Source of the DNA: Helicoverpa zea
Taxonomy: Eukaryota; Arthropoda; Insecta; Lepidoptera; Noctuidae
Assembly (NCBI RefSeq): GCF_022581195.2
Contig: NC_061460.1
Coordinates: 11,381,501-11,445,500 of the forward strand
Direction: 5' to 3'
DNA: 64,000 nt
The notes under the pieces are model-generated. The model had not been told where the DNA came from. It ran no database searches and saw only the letters and a list, made by a program, of their open reading frames with translations. Positions 56,900 to 64,000 of this stretch are shown piece by piece. The translations under genes were made by a program, and so were the position numbers. The stretch's first letter is position 1. The number at the start of each line of letters is the position of its first letter.

Positions 56900-57085
56900 T
56901 TTTCTGCAGCTGCTGCGACTAATCAGAAGCCAGAAAGTCTGTCAGTCTTACCATGGATATCGGCTTGTGTAGTTGACTGGATTGAAGATAGGTAGATAGG
57001 TAGTCGCTCCAAGCAAAATATTGGTACTCAAACAGATTCGGTGACTGGAAGCCAACACCAACATAGTTGGGGAATAGCTGGATGG
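56900..57085 (+). repeat. SINE 3' fragment
   Basis: AGCCAGAAAGTCTGTCAGTC, GACTGGAAGCCAACACCAAC and ATAGTTGGGGAATAGCTGGA match, on the plus strand, the end of the SINE family at 22748-23120. Confidence 0.6.
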
Positions 57086-57196
57086 ATGATAAAATGAGTC
57101 ATCATCATCAGCAGGCGCATAGGGTAGGATAGTTTCACTACTGGGGAGAAACACTTGTATGACGGGGATTTTCTGTGCACTTACTCACTATGGTAA

Positions 57197-57551
57197 GGCT
57201 GACCCCACATTAGGAGTGCGCGATCCTCGGGCGTGTGAGTAGCGCGGGCGTCGCGAGCACGCTGCATGAACGTCGCGTTTTGCTGCCCTGCGGCATGTGT
57301 GAAGAGTGCAAGCGACGCGCTCGCGGCGAGCACGCGGCGCTCGAGTTGCGTTCTTACCCCTTCGCCTGCTATCCCCGCCGCCCGCTAAACGCCTTAGCAG
57401 TTAAACGTCAAGGAGAGCGGCGCGTGCGCGCCGCGAGCGCGCTGTAGGTAAATGCCGCAGGGCAGCAAAACGCGACGTTCATGCAGCGTGCTCGCGACGC
57501 CCGCGCTACTCACACGCCCGAGGATCGCGCACGCCTAATGTGGGGGAGGCC
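57197..57551. mobile_element. GC-rich MITE with about 100-bp inverted ends
   Basis: The left end GGCTGACCCCACATTAGG runs through GAACGTCGCGTTTTGCTGCC. The right end mirrors this and closes CCTAATGTGGGGGAGGCC. TAA flanks both sides. Arms of about 100 bp are nearly perfect. The centre is GC-rich, unlike the AT-rich surroundings. Confidence 0.8.
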
Positions 57552-57871
57552 TAAGCCGGGACTCCACCGAAATGTTTGCATTAGTTCACGAATAGGCAAA
57601 ATGTACGTATCTGTGAGAGTCCACTTCATGTTTTGGTACTTGAAACCTGCAGTTTTGCCAAGATTTTCAAAATGTACGCTTGCAATTTGTCATTTCTTGG
57701 TGGAGCCAGCAAATCGAAAGGAACATAAGTGTTGTATACTGTGCGTCACTACCGCACACCGGGAAAATTTCGCTCTTGCGGAGGACGTTTATATACCATA
57801 TTTTGTGTCACCCAGGACGACAGTAAGTATCCACCGAAACGCTTTCAAAGATCTGATGAACGAACAAATCA

Positions 57872-58268
57872 GGGGCCCGATTCTCCTAATTTTACTTAAG
57901 CGTCATACGATTCACGTTCGACTCGATTCGACTGATATCCAATCCCGACTCGATTACGATTGAAGCGTATGTGGCATTGCGCTATTTTTTCTTTGAAATA
58001 AACGTTTTTATCCTTTTCTGTCATTCAATAATGAATAATTTTGTCTGCAAATGATTAACGATTGCAAAATGATTGTACAGCAAACTACCGTGTAGACCAA
58101 AATCACCAAAATAGCAGACCAATCGCACACCAATCAAATGTCAATCGAATACGATTGGTCTTTTATTAGTAGCAGAATGCCCGATATGGTTAAAACTGCT
58201 AATACGATCATATTGCGATTCGATTTCTATTCGATTTTGACATTATTAACTTAGGAGAATCGGGCCCC
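57872..58268. mobile_element. Palindromic MITE family 'GGGGCCCGATTCTCC', copy 3
   Basis: Third copy of the family, in reverse orientation to copies 1 and 2. It has both GGGGCCCGATTCTCC and GGAGAATCGGGCCCC ends intact. Confidence 0.8.
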
Positions 58269-60519
58269 AGACCTGACTTGGTCACCTGGGGCCAATCAGA
58301 GCTCTATGAAGCGATCATATGCTTTGGCTCCTACTGTTATTGTGGTTTCTGAAATTTTATTCACCTCATTCAACGATGAATGTAATTCTGATGGTACTAT
58401 TAAGAACACTTGCTTAGCGCAGAAGCTGACGTTGGCAGGTCGACTCTTTTGACTTCTCGAATAGGATACCATTGGTTTTTGTGCAATGCACACCTGCAAT
58501 GCATGCTGGATTAGGATAGGATACAGGTGGATAGGATTTGCAACAGAGAACAATTCTGTCTTTGTGATTGAATGACATCAAACGTAGTTTTATATAAAAG
58601 GTGTTTTTTTAGACTTGGCTCGGGTCTTACTGAGACTGTTCGTAATCGTGACCAGTGTATTTGCGATCAGAAGTTGAAAGTAAGCATGTCTCTGGTATGC
58701 GACGCGCATTTTGTACGTTTTCAGACGCATAAAGCATTTTACGTGTGTATGGTATTAAATCGAGAAAGCTCCCATTTCTTATCTGCACTTTGTATCTGGG
58801 CTTGTTCTTAAAGCTACAGAATCCTACATTACCTACCTACCTCACGCTTAGCAGCGCTTGCGAGAGACAGATACTCCTTTCTTCTAGGATTAAGTTAACA
58901 TATTTTGCATCAGAAAAAATAATGGAGGTCTACTTAATACTACTCACTCAAAGTAATTTGTTTTAAGGCCACCACATTAGTGGAAGATAAGCTAAACTAT
59001 GTCTATGAAAAAATCCTGATATAAACTCCATCTGTAACTTTAAATGATAATTAATTGTTATACTAAAGTCATCATTTTTGACATAATATTCAAAAAATAA
59101 TTTAGATGGCACCGTTTTAAATTTGGCTGAGAACTATTATTTTCCTTTCATCAAGGTAATAATTATAATTGGATTTTGATGTGGCTCGGCAAACTGACAA
59201 ACACTATTGAAATGTCTATCGAAAAATTACACTACGTGTTAAAATATGGTGAATTACGGAAAATACACATACACAACTCCATCTGTTGAAATAATAATCC
59301 TCTATAAAGAATGTATGGTAATTTATTGTCATTTACCACCTCGCTCCTTTGACAAATTTTATGTATTTTATTTAACACAGATTACCACAGATGGAGCTAC
59401 TTTAACCTTGGCTAAACACTATTTTCATTTTTTTTTTCTTCCGAATATACTTATGAAGGTGTGATTTTCTGTGTAAAGGTTAATAATAGGCCGATCAACT
59501 AATATAAGTACAACATTCAAATGTACAGTTTTGACAAACAGATTGCGTGTCGTAATATTTTACATCTTGAATTCACAAAATTAATCATATCTTTTGATAG
59601 AGTGAATCGATTTCGATGAAACAAAAACTAAGTAATACCCCAAGTTACGTAGAATTTTTGTATGTAAGCATTGTCTGCATTGAATTCGTAGATTTTACGT
59701 GAATCCCGAACAAACAAACAGATAAACAGACAAAAATGACAAAAATGATGGAAATGGGTTCTGTTAGTTATCCTTTAACATGCTGGCTATTTTTTTTGCC
59801 AATTTCTTCAATGTACAAAAATTACTTTTCTACAGATTTATTATATGTATAGATTTCAGAGAGCCCCACGTTTTTATTTTAGTCTAATATGACCGGGACC
59901 ACCTACGTAGGTTTATAGGTAAGTAACAGTTTTTTTTCTAGTTTTCAGTGCACATTAGATAAAACCGTTTAACTTAAAAGTTTTTTTTACCGATTTTTTA
60001 TTTTCTAGATTTTAGTATTTAATGAGAATGCCTACCGAATATTCCTCATTCTATATATGGGTCAGCAGCGGTGAGGGAGTGCCAGACTCTTACTGACTAA
60101 AAATCGTTGTGTTTCGTCGTAGGCCTTTTATGTACCAGGACCACGGTAACTCTTTCGAACAATCCCGCAGCCCAGGCAGGCCTTGGCGCTGCTGGGCCCC
60201 GCTGGGGTTGCTGACAGTATTCTACTTGAGTAGCCCTTTCATTTGATACCCATATTGAGGGGGTTGTGGAAAAAATAATATAAATCCGCCATTTTGTACC
60301 GGCGGCCATATTAATTTACAATGTTATTGATATTATTATATTGTATTGTCATCGGAATTAAAGGTGTGTACCAAATTTCAGATCAATCTGACAACAGGAA
60401 GGTACTTAAATTTGAATTACTAAATTTGACCCAAGAATAAATAATAAAACAAACGGGGTGAGCTAAATAAAACCGTTTAATAATAATAATAAGTAAAGGT
60501 AACGGTTGTGTTAATAATC

Positions 60520-60657
60520 CATTTTTTTGTATACTATCCTACGTCCTTTCTCAAGTTCCAAACTATGTCTGTACCAAATTTCACACAAATCGCTTCAGTA
60601 GTTTAGGCGTGAAGAAAAAACAGATAGGCAGAGTTACTTTCGCATTTATAATATTAG
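60520..60657 (+). repeat. Lepidopteran SINE tail, copy B counterpart
   Basis: The equivalent of 44255-44392 within segmental copy B, nearly identical to it. Confidence 0.6.
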
Positions 60658-61112
60658 TTTGGATGTTGTTTAGTGCTAAAAATTGTTATAATTTTAATAA
60701 AATAAATGATCTAATTATCTGTCACTTGGAGTAAATTAATAAAACCAGATATCAATTTGTGGTTCTTTAATAAATAAATTACAATATTGCATTGCTTTAA
60801 ACTTTGAAGGTTCGTTTAACAAAAACACGTAGAAAGCTAAACGCACATCCCAGTTTGATTATTTTACTTTACGAAAAATCATAATTCAGGCTCAACTACT
60901 TTAGGATGAATGGCTTGTTATTGAAATCGTATTGTTTACCTGAAATATGCGCCAAACTTTCATTTTTAAAACTTGCTTGGTTAACGGGCATCATTGTAGG
61001 CAGTATGTTATTATCAAAAACAAAAATAATACAGCGTTTTGCCTATATTTCAAAGCAAAATATTATGTTAAGCCTTGTGAACCAATACGTAACATTCGGG
61101 ATACCACTACTA

Positions 61113-61341
61113 TAGTTCGGCCATTCAGAGAATGCGTTCCTGACACGTCGCGATTGAACTGACGACGTAACTTTGCAATGGCGTTGCAGTTACGATAAAA
61201 ATATTTTTGCTGGTTGTTTACCGTTTTAACAATCGAGGAGCATTAAAACAACATTATTATATCAATAAAATCAATGAATGTTATTACGTCGTCAGTTCAA
61301 TCGCGACGTGTCAGGAACGCATTCTCTGAATGGCCGAACTA
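61113..61341. mobile_element. 229-bp Tc1/mariner-type MITE in copy B only
   Basis: It begins TAGTTCGGCCATTCAGAGAA and ends with the complement. The arms run about 58 bp to ACGACGTAA. TA duplication flanks it (61111-61112, 61342-61343). The empty site is CTACTAGAAG at about 44850 in copy A. It shares its ends with the 904-bp element at 48172. Confidence 0.85.
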
Positions 61342-63828
61342 TAGAAGACATCATGTGGTTGTATTAAAGTTTTTTTTTAGGAATCCAACACAATTTATTA
61401 GATTTAAATATACATGGGCAGATTCCCTAACTTGGCTCCCAACACATACTCTTCAATAAGTGAAATAACGCTCGTAGCTCAATAGAATAGACATAGAATT
61501 ATATTTTTTATATAGTTACGATACTTAATTTAGTGTCCTCGCTCGGCGCTTGCTTTGTTTCTTAAGATTTTAACTAAATAGTTGAACTTACAATATATGG
61601 TTAACAAGTAAAATAAAGCTTAGAAATGCATCGGGCAACATTATAAGAACACAAGATCACCAATCAGATCTTTTTGGTCTTTCGCTGAATTAGTGTCGCC
61701 TTGAGAATAATTCTACAGTATTTTCCAAATTACGGGCTGAGGAAAATGGTTTTGTAATATTGACGGGGCTTAATTATACTTTTGTGTACATAGTTTAAGA
61801 GTTGCAACACTAATTTGGCGAAAGAGCTTCACAAAACACAATTTTTATACACACAGTGACACAAAAATGCCTTTATTAACATTGAGAGTGCAATAATACA
61901 AATTGTTTCAGAAATACAGATTTTAGTAGGTACTTGAAAATGACTGATCATTTCACAACATAAACTATGGGTGGGATGTTAATTTGTAAATATATAAAGG
62001 ACGGATATGATGAAGTCAAAATACTAGCTGCCAAACACAATAGACAAACAAAAGGTTTGTAAAGACAGATAAGGAAATAATAATTTTCTTACAGGCTTAT
62101 TCGTTCAGACACTTGACACCATCATTACAAATAGCTGTGAATGTTTTCAGACACGTTTTTTTGAGCTCCTGATGAAGCTGAATATTATTGTGAAACATGA
62201 GAACATAATAAACTTCTAGGCTTCTGTGTCTGTGCTCTGAACATTTAGTTCAAGAAATTAACATTGTGCATACATGTAAAATAACGTGTCGTTACCTTAG
62301 GACTAGTTCTATTTAACTTAGAATATGAGCAAACGCTAATCGCCCGTGCAACAAGGCGACCTACTTACCCTAAATATATTAAACGATTTAGCAAATTAAA
62401 CTATATTTTCAACAGGTTGTATAATAGGCCTGATATATATATTAAAATAATTTCTTCGCACAATTACACATTTATATCTTTTATAATCTAGTAAGTTTAG
62501 AATCTAAAGAGAGCGTCAACCTACTTGTAATAGGTATGTCTACGTCTATAATATTTCATAGGCATCGAAGCGTTACTAGTTACTAGTCCAACTGACAACA
62601 CCACCGTATTAGTTCTTTGGTAAAGTTTGAGAAACGGGTACGCAGATGTAGCGATATTTATAATAGTCTATCGGTAGGTACAGTGAGTTTCTGAACATTA
62701 GGATATAAGGTCAAATAGCAAGCAAATGTACAACAGTTTGTGAGTAGTAAGCTGTCACGGATAGTTAAAATCTACAAAATAAATTGTGACTCTTAATAAA
62801 AGTGGTTGTCACGTTTAAGACATTGTTAGTAGTTTCGGTGGTCAAGTAAAGTCAGCTAAACTAGAGTTGAAACGAAAATATTGATCTATTTACATAAACT
62901 TGTGTTCCCCAAGAAATAAAGTCTTGATTAGGAAATGTCATCTGTTTTTAAATAATTTCAGATCAAGTGACCTAATTCATATTGAACAAAAAATACATCA
63001 ATTTACGCTTAAATAAAATAAACACAAAGAAAAGTAAATAAATAAAATGGCATAAAAAATATATCCTATAAAAAAGGAAAAAAAAAATAGAAACAAAATA
63101 TTTCATTATAACATATTGCAACTTAAAATAGTTTTTAAGCTGTAAATACATAACTACGTCATTACGGTGTTGTCAGTTTCAAAATGTAATTATAATTAAG
63201 CCAGCACTTACAAATAGGTACTGGCAACATCTGTCTGTAGCTTGTGAGACTATTTCAAATACATTTCTTATTTTCTAAAAAGGCAAATTTGATTGAATGT
63301 CAAGCCATTTACAAATTGGCGGCCTAATTCTAGTTTGCTTTCAATCTAAGTACCCACGGTAGATACATGTAATACGTCATTTCAGTTTTGCGCGTTTCAA
63401 TAGATCTTGCAATGTCTCTAAGAAAAGTAAACAGAATTTTCTTGGCAATCAGTCTATTTATCGTAAGGGCAATACAAAAAATGTTGCTATATGAATATCA
63501 ATAAGCCCTTGATAGATTAATTGGCTTATCGCAAGTTTAAGTCTAGAACTGTCACGTCAGGATCAGATATATCCAATGGACTTTAGAGTCATAATTGACT
63601 CACATTTTTTAATAAATTCCAATTACTCGATTTCAGAGAAAGAATTTTATTAATGACTTAAAGAGGGTTTGACTAAAGGCCAAATCGGCTGACTTATTTG
63701 ATAAATTATGAGGTTTATATAGATTAGTCATTTTAATAGAATAGTCGACATTTTTTTGCAGAATTAAACCTATTTACGCATTGCAAAACTGTCCCATTCA
63801 TCAGTGTTATATGAGTTGAGTTGATAAC

Positions 63829-64000
63829 TACCTCGTTGGTCTAGCTGTCGCAAGTGCGGCTGCTGAGCACGAGGTCTCGGGTTCGATTCCCGAGTCGGGC
63901 CGAAATCGCCTTGTGGGTTTTAGAAGACTTTCACAAAGCAGCCCGGAGCCTGGAAGCTGGTGATTGATACACCCGTGCATCGGAGAGCACGTAAATGTCG
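63829..64000 (+). repeat. tRNA-derived SINE, cut by the window end
   Basis: CCTCGTTGGTCTAGCTGTCG (A-box like) and GGGTTCGATTCCCGAGTCGG (B box) form a tRNA-like head. It is followed by a non-tRNA body that includes CAGCCCGGAGCCTGGAAGCT. The tRNA part lacks a convincing cloverleaf acceptor stem, so it is a SINE, not a tRNA gene. It interrupts the right end of segmental copy B. Confidence 0.75.

Larger units (their letters stand above)
56580..59851. mobile_element. 3.3-kb composite insertion in copy B
   Basis: Sequence present in B and absent at the matching site in A (GGTAGGATTTCAG near 42967). The left end, CTAGCTGTTGCCCGCAACTT, resembles the start of the lepidopteran SINE/LINE family. The right end has AACAAACAAACAGATAAACA and a GGGTTCTGTTAGTTATCC tail. 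Inside are a SINE tail, two MITEs and open frames of 73-160 residues without recognisable domains (the longest, 57481-57963). It is probably a retroelement that received later insertions. Confidence 0.5.
56340..63826. repeat. Segmental duplication, copy B
   Basis: Counterpart of copy A (42731-49255). It contains a 3.3-kb composite insertion (56580-59851) and a 229-bp Tc1/mariner-type MITE (61113-61341) absent from A, and lacks A's three insertions. The left edge begins within the left arm of the MITE described at 42645. The right edge is cut by a SINE at 63829. Confidence 0.85.

Noticed and set aside
57481..57963. 160-residue open frame in the copy B insertion
   Set aside because: It runs through two separate MITEs and has no recognisable domain.
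63829..63905. True tRNA gene
   Set aside because: A- and B-box-like sequences are present but the acceptor arms do not pair convincingly and a typical SINE body follows.

Overview
The window is nuclear DNA from a moth or butterfly (Lepidoptera). The evidence is spliced genes with GT..AG introns, an intronless horizontally acquired-type GH32 beta-fructofuranosidase, an intron-bearing histone H3.3 gene, and many interspersed elements of lepidopteran type (tRNA-headed SINEs, PIF/Harbinger-like MITEs with TAA/TTA target duplications, LINE 3' ends). Exons were joined by hand from splice sites and reading phase. No transcript or database support was available.

Genes from left to right. 2.5-4.0 kb (-): beta-fructofuranosidase of the Suc1/Suc2 type, with Asn replacing the catalytic-triad Asp of the RDP motif. 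6.7-18.0 kb (-): sorting nexin 8 in six recognisable exons. Its large intron 3 and the surroundings of exon 3 are filled with nested transposons: a 3.37-kb PIF/Harbinger element carrying a MADF-BESS gene and a frameshifted transposase, interleaved on opposite strands; two inverted 1-kb THAP-bearing elements that bracket exon 3; and a cluster of five related MITEs in intron 2. 18.6-20.0 kb (-): CMP-sialic acid synthetase, four exons. 20.7-22.6 kb (+): RecQ1 helicase, intronless, divergent from the former. 24.0-27.1 kb (-): UPF0193 (EVG1/C22orf23-like) gene, five exons, with a LINE fragment in intron 1. 27.6-29.5 kb (+): unrecognised coiled-coil protein, divergent from UPF0193. 30.0-30.5 kb (+): small mitochondrial single-pass protein of the CCSMST1/UQCC4 type. 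31.9-32.4 kb (-): histone H3.3. 34.1-38.0 kb (+): unkempt, a CCCH zinc-finger/RING RNA-binding protein, six exons. 51.4-55.0 kb (-): an unrecognised five-exon gene.

38-51 kb and 55-64 kb hold no convincing genes. They contain a segmental duplication: copy A about 42.7-49.3 kb, copy B about 56.3-63.8 kb. The copies are almost identical but differ by clean insertions of separate transposons, giving natural empty sites. They may be a true duplication or two haplotypes retained in the assembly.

The most unusual structure is at 51,552-52,936: about fifteen apparently identical 92-bp units, each made of the 3' 64 nt of an exon plus a 28-nt piece of the following intron. Each unit brings its own splice donor and acceptor-like end into the unrecognised minus-strand gene. 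Inclusion of a copied exon piece would cause a premature stop.
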